Origin: an uncultured Flavobacteriales bacterium
Lineage (GTDB): Bacteria; Bacteroidota; Bacteroidia; Flavobacteriales_D; Crocinitomicaceae
Assembly: GCA_903899795.1 (NCBI GenBank)
Contig: CAIUKX010000045.1
Coordinates: 1-7,760 of the forward strand
Direction of reading: 5' to 3'
Length of the DNA: 7,760 bases
The notes under the pieces: model-generated
Told to the model about the DNA's origin: nothing
Databases searched by the model: none
The model's input: the letters and a program-made list of their open reading frames with translations, nothing else
In this document: one piece after another, positions 1 to 5,683 of the stretch
Numbering within the stretch: position 1 is the stretch's first letter
How the letters are laid out: every line of letters begins with the position of its first letter
Translations under genes and position numbers: made by a program

Positions 1-669
1 AATCTTGGTTAAATTAAGATTTGCAGATTTCAGAACCGCCAGAATATCGCTCAATTCTCCGACTTTGTCATACGTTTTGATTGTGATAGAACCTTTCGAA
101 GGATTTTCGACAAAATTTTCTCCTTTGCTCAAGATGTAGAAACGTGTGAAATTGATTTTTTCATCCGCAACATTCTCAGCTACCACTTCCAGTCCATAGG
201 TTTTTCCTACTTGAGGTCCTGCAATGACTGCCAGTTTTCCCTCTTGATCTTCAGCGACCAATTTGGCTGAAGTAGCTGTGTCTTTGAATTCCGAAACGAT
301 TACATTTTCCAGTCCCGATAAGAAAATTTGCGATTGTCCGAGCGCCATTGGATGAGAAATGATTTCCCTTACGTTTTCCATTTTCGTACCCGGTTTTACC
401 AGAAGCTGCAATTCGATCGGAAGGTACGTTTCACCAATGATGCGCAGATTGAATGAGTCAATCAACTGGTAATTCATCAGGATACTTCCGGCTACTTTAT
501 TTTCAATGGCGATGATGCCGTAGTCTACCATGTTATTGGATAGTTTATCACAGACCTCTTTGAAGGAGCCACACTCCAGAACTGTTACTTCTTCGCCGAA
601 GTATTTTTTTGCTGCTATATCGTGGAAAGAAGATACAGAACCTTGGATTGCGATTAAATGATTTCTCAT
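1..669 (-). CDS. pheA: Prephenate dehydratase, partial (C-terminus beyond left edge)
   Basis: Cytoplasmic enzyme that converts prephenate to phenylpyruvate, the committed step of phenylalanine synthesis. 223 codons are visible. Begins MRNHLIAIQGSVSSFHDIAA, the bacterial PDT opening (IQG..SSFH..A..YF). Residues 52-62 (IIAIENKVAGS) are the counterpart of the PVENS..GS substrate-site motif, and residues 173-177 (NFTRF) contain the catalytic Thr-Arg-Phe motif (T175). An ACT regulatory domain starts near residue 194; GELSDIL (204-210) and NLNLTKI (217-223) are its Phe-binding region, and the window ends just where the ESRP-type motif is expected. No chorismate mutase domain precedes it, so this is a monofunctional PDT with ACT domain. 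The family is feedback-inhibited by Phe; here transcription also appears to be attenuated by an upstream leader. The ATG at 669 fits the family N-terminus; no strong Shine-Dalgarno is seen, as is usual in Bacteroidota. Confidence 0.93.
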   Translation of the reverse strand, partial: MRNHLIAIQGSVSSFHDIAAKKYFGEEVTVLECGSFKEVCDKLSNNMVDYGIIAIENKVAGSILMNYQLIDSFNLRIIGETYLPIELQLLVKPGTKMENVREIISHPMALGQSQIFLSGLENVIVSEFKDTATSAKLVAEDQEGKLAVIAGPQVGKTYGLEVVAENVADEKINFTRFYILSKGENFVENPSKGSITIKTYDKVGELSDILAVLKSANLNLTKI

Positions 670-719
670 AGCTGTGATAATTTTAAATTTGACATTTGTT
701 TTTTGTTTAGTGTATGGGT

Positions 720-753
720 AAAAAAAAAGGACCTCCGTTTTGGAAGCCCTTTT
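720..753 (-). terminator. Intrinsic terminator of the pheA attenuator
   Basis: Read on the minus strand: GGGCTTCC (749-742), loop AAAAC (741-737), GGAGGTCC (736-729), then nine T (728-720). The 8-bp stem has two G-U wobbles on this strand, whereas the same positions would be A-C mismatches on the plus strand, so it is built to act on minus-strand RNA. AAAA at 753-750 can extend the stem by pairing with the first four U. It lies 50 bases upstream of the pheA ATG and downstream of a Phe-rich leader ORF, as expected of an attenuator rather than of an end-of-gene terminator. Confidence 0.85.
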
Positions 754-777
754 GTATCGTATAGACAAAATCCTTCC
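742..777 (-). promoter_or_regulatory. Antiterminator hairpin of the pheA leader
   Basis: On the minus strand GGAAGGATTTTGT (777-765) can pair with ACAAAAGGGCTTCC (755-742): GGAAG with CTTCC and TTTTGT with ACAAAA, separated by a small internal loop (GA against GGG). The downstream arm includes the left arm of the terminator (749-742), so the two hairpins exclude one another. The upstream arm starts at the last base of the leader-peptide stop codon (779-777), so a ribosome that reaches the stop would mask it and allow termination. A ribosome stalled on the Phe codons would leave it free and allow read-through into pheA. The pairing is seen in the sequence; the mechanism is inferred from classical phe/trp/his attenuators. 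Confidence 0.75.
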
Positions 778-833
778 TATTCACTCTGAGTAAAAAAGCT
801 GTAATAAAAAAAGAAGTTGTTCCAAGTTTTCAT
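777..833 (-). CDS. pheL: Phe/Tyr-rich leader peptide of the pheA attenuator
   Basis: An 18-codon ORF reads MKTWNNFFFYYSFFTQSE followed by TAG. Five of 18 codons are Phe (a run of three, then two) and two are Tyr, an extreme composition that matches amino-acid-sensing leader peptides. It sits between a good TAnnTTTG promoter box about 35 bases upstream and the antiterminator/terminator pair downstream, 108 bases ahead of the pheA start. Translation would serve as the sensor of charged tRNA-Phe; the peptide itself is not expected to have a function. PheL is used as the general name for phe leader peptides; this is not a claim of homology to the enterobacterial one. Confidence 0.83.
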   Translation of the reverse strand: MKTWNNFFFYYSFFTQSE

Positions 834-867
834 TTTGTAAGAAGTATTTGTTTTTATTTTCTTGCTA

Positions 868-875
868 CAAAGGTA
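868..875 (-). promoter_or_regulatory. Promoter -7 box for the pheL-pheA transcript
   Basis: TACCTTTG on the minus strand matches the Bacteroidota -7 consensus TAnnTTTG exactly. A clear TTG at the -33 position is missing (the spacing falls in a T-run). Transcription should begin roughly at 860-865, giving a short untranslated stretch before the leader peptide ATG at 833. Confidence 0.65.
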
Positions 876-1211
876 TGCGATTTGTTTTGGGATAAAAAAA
901 TATTTTTTCATTTTTAGGATAAATTGGTGAATATAATATCGATCAATGGTTATATCTAAACAAATGTAATATAGTAGTTTATAAAATAATTGTTTTTATA
1001 TGTGATAGGACAAAGTATAAATATTACGATGTTTAAGTTGATCTTTTTGATGTTAAATAATGAACTTTTTTAGGAAAGAAATTGTGAGATAATAAAGTGG
1101 ATTTTTGAAGGTAGCTTGGGGATATGATAATTTGCCAAGCCATTTTCTCTCTTAAGGTAGAATAATCTCTGCATTACAAGTTTTTGTGACTCGTATATAC
1201 TGTCTTTTGAA

Positions 1212-1256
1212 ACGCTTGGTGATTTATTCGACTACTTTATAGTCGAAGATCAGCGT
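1212..1256. repeat. Extended stem-loop in the non-coding region
   Basis: The core is a perfect 8-bp stem TTCGACTA (1227-1234) / TAGTCGAA (1240-1247) with loop CTTTA. It can be extended outward by TGAT/ATCA (1220-1223 with 1249-1252) and ACGC/GCGT (1212-1215 with 1253-1256) across small internal loops. No T-tract follows on either strand, so it is not a standard terminator. It could be part of a dispersed palindromic repeat or a structured RNA; the sequence alone does not decide. Confidence 0.5.
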
Positions 1257-1281
1257 GTTTAGGGTGTTTGTAATATGTATT

Positions 1282-1298
1282 CAACTCCAGAGGAGTTG
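1282..1298. repeat. Palindromic hairpin, REP-like
   Basis: CAACTCC AGA GGAGTTG is a perfect 7-bp stem with a 3-base loop, followed on the plus strand by TTTT (1299-1302). It resembles the short CAACTCC...GGAGTTG palindromes that I recall as being scattered between genes in Bacteroidota; that resemblance is from memory. A weak terminator role is also possible. Confidence 0.5.
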
Positions 1299-1385
1299 TT
1301 TTGACTATTCCTTGACATAGAGACATTCTCTCTACTCGATGGAAGAAGTTTAGCTGCAATAGTTTTGAAGAATTGTTATCGAAAA

Positions 1386-3563
1386 TTAATTCGCCATTTC
1401 GCTCATAAACTTGATTCTCATCAGTCTCAATTCCTCTTCTGAGTAATCACCATCAAATTCATGGTAAGCCATCTTTAAATCGTCTGATTCAGCGTCTGAG
1501 AAGTAATCGTAAATCTCTTCTTGGTTATCTGTATCCAAAATGTCTTCGATGTAATAATTGATGTTGACGCGTGTTCCAGAAGATACAATCGCTTCGATTT
1601 CGTCGATCACTTCATCAATGGATTTACCCAGAGCACGACCGATGTCTTCCAAAGGTAATTTTCTGTCGATGTTTTGAATTAGTTGAACTTTTGTCAATGA
1701 TTTATTTACCAGTGATTTAACGATGAGGTCATTCGGTCTTTCAATGTCGTTATCGATCACGTAGTTGTTAATCAATTCAATGAAAGGTTCTCCGTAACGT
1801 GCTGCTTTTCCGGTTCCAACTCCTTGGATATTGGTTAATTCATCAATTGTTATCGGGTAGTGAAAACACATGTCGACCAAGGATGGTTCCTGGAAAATAA
1901 CAAACGGAGGAATATTGTTTTGTTTGGACAAAGATTTACGTAAATCCAACAACATTTTGTATAAATTTTCATCGAATGCCGCTTGACCACCGCTCACAAC
2001 CTGAACATCATCATCAATTGTCGAATAATCGTGCTCTTTGACGATGGTGAATGAAACCGGATTTTTAATGAAATTGTGTCCTTTATCGGTTAATTTCAAT
2101 ACACCGTATGATTCAATATCTTTTGAGATGAATCCATATACCAAGGCCTGGCGAATAATGGCATTCCAGAAATTTTCATCTTTCTCTTTTCCAACTCCAA
2201 AACCAGGCAACTGATCGTGTTTGTAACTCTTGATATCAGAAGTCATATTGCCGACCAGGTACGAACAATAATGTTTAGGTTTTTGTTGCTCATCCAGATC
2301 GACCAAAGATTCAAGAAGCATTGACATGTATTCTTTTCCTTCGCTTTTCTCTTTCGGATGCTTGCAATTATCGCACAGAACACCGCAGTTTTCGGCATTG
2401 TATTCTTCACCGAAATAATGAAGAATAAATTTACGTCTGCAAACTGAAGTTTCGGCAAAAGAAACCATTTCACTTAACAATTGTTTACCGATTTCTTGTT
2501 CAGCTACTGGTTTTCCCTGCAGGAATTTTTCCAGTTTCTCAATGTCTTTATAGTTGTAGAATACAAGGCAATCACCTTCACCGCCATCACGTCCCGCACG
2601 ACCGGTTTCCTGGTAATAACTTTCAAGTGATTTCGGAATATCGTGGTGAATCACAAAGCGGACATCCGGTTTATCGATTCCCATTCCAAAGGCAATTGTT
2701 GCAACAATAATAGAGGCATCTTCCATCAAGAACATATCCTGATGTTTTGCACGCGTAGCAGCATCCAGTCCCGCGTGGTAGGGAAGCGCATTTATTCCGT
2801 TAACCTGCAGGAGTTCTGACAGTTCTTCTACCTTTTTACGGCTCAGGCAGTAGATGATTCCACTTTTTCCTTCTTTGGTGCGGATGTAACGGATGATTTC
2901 TTTCTCAACATCTTTTTTCGGACGAATTTCATAATATAGATTATCGCGGTTAAAAGATGATTTGAATACTTTCGCATCCAACATATTGAGATTTTTCTGG
3001 ATATCGTATTGAACTTTCGGTGTAGCGGTTGCTGTCAAAGCGATTACCGGTACATTGGAGATCTTTTCAAAAATTTCACGCAGACGTCTGTATTCCGGTC
3101 TGAAATCGTGGCCCCATTCAGAAATACAATGTGCTTCATCAATGGCAAAAAAGGATACATCAACGGAAGTTAAAAAAGCAATATTTTCAGCTTTTGTAAG
3201 CGATTCAGGAGCAACATATAATAATTTGGTATTACCGTCTTTCACATCCTTTTTGACACGCGCAATTTCACTTTTTGTCAAAGAAGAATTTAAAAAGTGA
3301 GCTATCATCTCGTTATCACTAACGTTACGAATAGCATCCACTTGGTTTTTCATCAGTGCAATCAGGGGAGAAACAATAACAGCAGTACCTTCAGATAACA
3401 AAGCCGGTAACTGATAACACATCGATTTACCACCGCCTGTTGGCATGATCACAAAAGTGTTGTTTCCGTTTAATACATTTGTAATTATATCTTCCTGAGT
3501 TCCTTTAAAACTATCGAAACCAAAAAATTTGCGCAATGCAACTTTTAAATCATACTGAGCCAT
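1386..3563 (-). CDS. recQ: ATP-dependent DNA helicase RecQ
   Basis: 3'-5' superfamily 2 DNA helicase acting in recombination and replication-fork repair. All family motifs are present in the 725-aa product: Walker A MPTGGGKS (40-47, K46), the DEAH box (142-145), the RecQ aromatic-rich loop ISEWGHDFRPEY (147-158), motif III TATAT (177-181) and motif VI QETGRAGRDG (318-327). Four zinc-ligand cysteines (C375, C393, C397, C400) are followed by an RQC winged-helix region (about 405-510) and an HRDC domain (about 530-600, with the helix-hairpin part IQGVGTGKAARYG). Residues 605-725 form a further C-terminal region, HTH-like at first (LTKVQLIQ...LEDIGRALGKSIDEV) and then strongly acidic. It is longer than E. 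coli RecQ (about 610 aa) but typical of Bacteroidota. It is transcribed divergently from tatC, with 391 bases between their starts, and has no frameshift or missing catalytic residue. Confidence 0.96.
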   Translation of the reverse strand: MAQYDLKVALRKFFGFDSFKGTQEDIITNVLNGNNTFVIMPTGGGKSMCYQLPALLSEGTAVIVSPLIALMKNQVDAIRNVSDNEMIAHFLNSSLTKSEIARVKKDVKDGNTKLLYVAPESLTKAENIAFLTSVDVSFFAIDEAHCISEWGHDFRPEYRRLREIFEKISNVPVIALTATATPKVQYDIQKNLNMLDAKVFKSSFNRDNLYYEIRPKKDVEKEIIRYIRTKEGKSGIIYCLSRKKVEELSELLQVNGINALPYHAGLDAATRAKHQDMFLMEDASIIVATIAFGMGIDKPDVRFVIHHDIPKSLESYYQETGRAGRDGGEGDCLVFYNYKDIEKLEKFLQGKPVAEQEIGKQLLSEMVSFAETSVCRRKFILHYFGEEYNAENCGVLCDNCKHPKEKSEGKEYMSMLLESLVDLDEQQKPKHYCSYLVGNMTSDIKSYKHDQLPGFGVGKEKDENFWNAIIRQALVYGFISKDIESYGVLKLTDKGHNFIKNPVSFTIVKEHDYSTIDDDVQVVSGGQAAFDENLYKMLLDLRKSLSKQNNIPPFVIFQEPSLVDMCFHYPITIDELTNIQGVGTGKAARYGEPFIELINNYVIDNDIERPNDLIVKSLVNKSLTKVQLIQNIDRKLPLEDIGRALGKSIDEVIDEIEAIVSSGTRVNINYYIEDILDTDNQEEIYDYFSDAESDDLKMAYHEFDGDYSEEELRLMRIKFMSEMAN

Positions 3564-3627
3564 TTGTTGTATTTTAACTTTTATTAGTTAGAGCTTCACT
3601 GTCAGGGTAAAAAAGATATCATTTACA

Positions 3628-3635
3628 CGAATGTA
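3628..3635 (-). promoter_or_regulatory. Possible -7 box for recQ
   Basis: TACATTCG on the minus strand differs from TAnnTTTG at one position and lies about 65 bases upstream of the recQ ATG. No convincing -33 TTG is found at the expected distance, so this is a weak call. Confidence 0.3.
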
Positions 3636-3939
3636 CGAAATTTAATACCTTTTAGCTAAAACAATTTACGATTTTTTTTCGACTTTTTCGATAGGTTGAT
3701 GTTTTCGTCAGACCGGTATGTTTTTTAACACTATGGATGTCAAATTAAATTTTTTCATAAAAACTGTTTAAATTCATCTAAGTTAAAAGTTCCATTTTTT
3801 TTCGATCGATTTTCTCGATTGAGGGAGAATGAAATCAATGATCGGCTTGTGTTCATGCGGGATTATGAATCGAACTCAGGTTTTTAATAAAAAATAACAA
3901 CTCATCTTCAACAACAAGTCTTCAATTCAGACGAATCAT

Positions 3940-3947
3940 TAACTTTG
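3940..3947 (+). promoter_or_regulatory. -7 box for tatC, almost abutting the start codon
   Basis: TAACTTTG is an exact match to TAnnTTTG. Only seven bases separate it from the ATG at 3955, so transcription would start within a few bases of the start codon. No -33 TTG is evident. If the box is used, either the mRNA is essentially leaderless or translation starts at the in-frame ATG at 3973. Confidence 0.5.
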
Positions 3948-3954
3948 TGGTCCT

Positions 3955-4752
3955 ATGGAAGCAGATAAAAGAATGTCCTTTCTGGAGCATTTGGAAGAAT
4001 TAAGATGGAGATTGGTGCGATGTGCGATTGCTATTCTCATTTTTTCAATCGCAATATGGTGTTATCAGGAGTGGATCATGAACAATGTTTTTCTCTCAAT
4101 GAGTAAATCCAGTTTCATTACCTTCAGATGGTTGTGTGAAAGTTTCAATATTTGTACGGAAGATATCAAAGTCAAAATGGTGAGTACCACTTTGTCCGGA
4201 CAATTTTCGTATGCTTTGATGATGAGTATAATGGGAGGAGTCGTATTTTCTTTTCCTTATATCTTCTATCAATTGTGGGCATTTGTGAAACCGGGATTGA
4301 AGCAAAAAGAAAAATCAATGGCTTCGGGTCTGGTCTTTTATGTAAGCCTTCTTTTTTTTACAGGAATAGCATTTGGATATTTTGTAGTGGCACCTTTGTG
4401 TGTACAGTTTTTTGCTTTGTTCTCCATTAGTAAAGAAATTGAGAATCTTCCGACGATTAGTTCCTATATGAGTTTGATTTTGTCGACTGTATTTTATACT
4501 GGTTTGTTGTTTCTTCTTCCGATTGTGTCTTATTTGATGGCAAAACTGGGGATTGTTACTGCCAGTTTTTTGAGAAAATACCGCAAGCATGCAATAGTTG
4601 GGGTTTTGATCTTAGCGGCAATTATTACTCCACCTGATTTATTGAGTCAGGTAATTGTTTCGATTCCGATTTTGATGTTGTATGAGATTGGTATATTAGT
4701 TGTTGTTAGGGTTGAACGAAACAGACGTAAACAAGAAGAATCGCAAAAATAG
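3955..4752 (+). CDS. tatC: Sec-independent protein translocase TatC
   Basis: Core inner-membrane subunit of the twin-arginine translocase; it binds Tat signal peptides and recruits TatA to export folded proteins. The 265-aa product has the expected length and six hydrophobic segments (about 22-40, 80-105, 121-148, 168-195, 208-223, 231-252). Diagnostic motifs are the N-terminal signal-binding stretch FLEHLEELRWRL (9-20, E15 and R17), FPYIFYQLWAFVKPGL (100-115) and ITPPDLLSQ (224-232). The C-terminus is basic and hydrophilic, as for a cytoplasmic tail. The start at 3955 gives MEADKRMSFLEHLEELRWR; the second Met (residue 7, ATG at 3973) is an alternative, since the conserved part begins there. 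No tatA/tatB is in the window; in many Bacteroidota tatA is unlinked. lptB follows 46 bases downstream on the same strand. Confidence 0.95.
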   Translation: MEADKRMSFLEHLEELRWRLVRCAIAILIFSIAIWCYQEWIMNNVFLSMSKSSFITFRWLCESFNICTEDIKVKMVSTTLSGQFSYALMMSIMGGVVFSFPYIFYQLWAFVKPGLKQKEKSMASGLVFYVSLLFFTGIAFGYFVVAPLCVQFFALFSISKEIENLPTISSYMSLILSTVFYTGLLFLLPIVSYLMAKLGIVTASFLRKYRKHAIVGVLILAAIITPPDLLSQVIVSIPILMLYEIGILVVVRVERNRRKQEESQK

Positions 4753-4771
4753 GCGGACTCGCAATTAATTT

Positions 4772-4779
4772 TAACTTTG
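4772..4779 (+). promoter_or_regulatory. Candidate -7 box for lptB
   Basis: TAACTTTG, identical to the box before tatC, lies in the 46-base tatC-lptB gap, 19 bases before the GTG start. It suggests that lptB can be transcribed from its own promoter as well as by read-through from tatC. A -33 TTG is not visible. Confidence 0.45.
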
Positions 4780-4798
4780 TTAGAGATCTCGATAGAAC

Positions 4799-5527
4799 GT
4801 GAAGTTACATACAAATAATATTCAGAAGACTTACAAAGGCAGGGCCGTTGTCAAAGGGGTGACCATTGAAGTTAATCAAGGTGAAATCGTTGGATTATTA
4901 GGACCGAATGGTGCCGGAAAGACCACTTCTTTTTACATGATTGTCGGTTTGGTGAAACCGGATGCAGGGACTGTTTTTTTGGATGATATTGATATTACGA
5001 ATTATCCGATGTACAAGCGTGCACAATTGGGAATCGGTTATTTACCACAGGAAGTATCTGTTTTTCGAAAGTTAAGTGTTGAAGACAATGTTCTTGCTAT
5101 CCTGGAAATGACGGATCTGAATAAAGAAGAACGTTTGGCACGTTTGGAACAGCTTCTCGAAGAATTTAGTCTGACTCATGTTCGAAAAAATTTGGGACAT
5201 TCACTTTCAGGTGGTGAGAAACGAAGAACAGAAATTGCCAGAGCATTGGCAACGAATCCTAAGTTTGTATTGTTGGATGAACCTTTTGCAGGTGTCTATC
5301 CGATTGCTGTTGAAGATATTCAATGTATCATTGCTGAATTGCGAAGAAAGAATATCGGAGTACTTATAACCGACCACAACGTTCAGGAAACACTTTCGAT
5401 AACGGATAGAGCTTATTTACTATTTGAAGGAGATATTCTAAAAGCAGGAACTGCTGAAGAATTGGCTTCGGATGAAAAAGTAAGAAAGGTTTATTTGGGT
5501 CAGAATTTTGAATTGCGGAGGAAGTAA
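4799..5527 (+). CDS. lptB: Lipopolysaccharide export ABC transporter ATP-binding protein LptB
   Basis: Cytoplasmic ATPase that, with LptF/LptG, extracts LPS from the inner membrane and drives it along the Lpt bridge. The 242-aa product has normal family length. Motifs: Walker A GPNGAGKTT (35-43, K41), Q-loop Q84 in YLPQE, ABC signature LSGGE (136-140), Walker B FVLLDEP (156-162) with catalytic E161, and H-loop H193 in TDHNVQ. The stretches VGLLGPNGAGKTTSFYMIVG and YLPQEVSVFRKLSVEDN are LptB-typical and separate it from amino-acid ABC ATPases. The start is GTG: an in-frame TAG lies six bases upstream (4793-4795) and the next in-frame ATG falls after Walker A, so GTG 4799 is the only sensible start. 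Oddity: the D-loop, FAGVDP in LptB proteins, reads FAGVYP here (Y167, codon TAT), a one-base change from GAT. Confidence 0.93.
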   Translation: MKLHTNNIQKTYKGRAVVKGVTIEVNQGEIVGLLGPNGAGKTTSFYMIVGLVKPDAGTVFLDDIDITNYPMYKRAQLGIGYLPQEVSVFRKLSVEDNVLAILEMTDLNKEERLARLEQLLEEFSLTHVRKNLGHSLSGGEKRRTEIARALATNPKFVLLDEPFAGVYPIAVEDIQCIIAELRRKNIGVLITDHNVQETLSITDRAYLLFEGDILKAGTAEELASDEKVRKVYLGQNFELRRK

Positions 5528-5613
5528 TCTTTTTTACCACAGAGTTAAAGGAGTTTGGCACAGAGTTCCACGGAGTTATTTTTCTTTATGCATACAAAAT
5601 CTGTGGTAAAAGA
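5528..5613. repeat. Intergenic repeat element with terminal inverted repeats and CACAGAGTT-type units
   Basis: Starts one base after the lptB stop. TTTTACCACAGA (5532-5543) and TCTGTGGTAAAA (5600-5611) are perfect 12-bp inverted repeats, extendable by GA/TC with a small bulge. Between them are four imperfect units of about 10-11 bases: CACAGAGTT (5538-5546), AAGGAGTTT (5548-5556), CACAGAGTT (5559-5567) and CACGGAGTT (5569-5577). Similar CCACAGAG/CACGGAG strings are, from memory, a recurring intergenic repeat type in several phyla including Bacteroidota. The 56-base loop and lack of a following T-run argue against a simple terminator. Confidence 0.6.
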
Positions 5614-5632
5614 TCAAAAACTAAAACAAACT

Positions 5633-5661
5633 AAAAAAGGTCACCTGAGAAGGATGACCTT
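5633..5661 (-). terminator. Intrinsic terminator of the small lipoprotein gene
   Basis: On the minus strand AAGGTCA (5661-5655) pairs with TGACCTT (5643-5637). An inner CCT/AGG stem closes a four-base loop with one bulged base, and T-residues run down to 5633. It begins 22 bases after the stop codon of the lipoprotein gene. On the plus strand the stem is not followed by a T-tract, so it works mainly for minus-strand transcripts. Confidence 0.75.
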
Positions 5662-5683
5662 GATCTAATACAATAAGTGTAGC

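Larger units (their letters stand above)
876..1385. other. Intergenic region without a convincing gene; hairpin-rich
   Basis: About 510 bases between the pheA promoter and the 3' end of recQ, very AT-rich near 880-1080. I find no ORF with support on either strand. The part from 1114 to 1334 contains four short perfect stems: GCTTGG/CCAAGC (1114-1119 with 1135-1140), the 1227-1247 hairpin, the 1282-1298 hairpin, and TAGAGA/TCTCTA (1318-1323 with 1329-1334). No strong T-tract follows recQ, so its terminator is not obvious; the hairpin at 1282-1298 may stop transcription from either side. Confidence 0.6.
3564..3954. other. Divergent intergenic region between recQ and tatC
   Basis: 391 AT-rich bases carrying the 5' regions of recQ (minus) and tatC (plus). 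Apart from the promoter boxes listed separately I see no gene, RNA or strong hairpin. T-runs with TCGA-containing stretches occur near 3670-3690 and 3796-3820. The only short ORF of note (3829-3897, 22 codons) has no recognisable content. Confidence 0.6.

Noticed and set aside
720..753. Hairpin as a plus-strand end-of-gene terminator
   Set aside because: On the plus strand two pairs become A-C mismatches and only four T follow; nothing upstream on the plus strand needs a terminator.
1237..1326. 29-codon minus-strand ORF (MSLCQGIVKTTPLELNTYY...) across the hairpins
   Set aside because: It only traverses the palindromic stems, has no promoter box or terminator, and no family resemblance; more likely a repeat read by chance.
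3829..3897. 22-codon plus-strand ORF (MKSMIGLCSCGIM...) preceded by GGGAG, upstream of tatC
   Set aside because: No recognisable domain, no amino-acid run typical of a leader peptide, no hairpin or T-tract after it; a short ORF in AT-rich DNA is expected by chance.
4096..4590. Open frames on the opposite strand and other frames within tatC, recQ, lptB and the Omp85 gene
   Set aside because: They overlap genes with clear motifs over their full length, lack recognisable domains and are low-complexity shadows.
5178..5369. Possible frameshift or second gene inside lptB explaining the D-loop change
   Set aside because: The LptB frame is intact through the H-loop to a normal C-terminus; the oddity is a single codon, not a shift.
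5538..5577. CACAGAGTT units as a CRISPR array
   Set aside because: Units are about 9-11 bases, imperfect, without spacers of constant length and without cas genes.
5528..5613. Inverted repeat after lptB read as an intrinsic terminator
   Set aside because: The loop is 56 bases and the right arm is followed by AAAAGATC rather than a T-run; a repeat element fits better.
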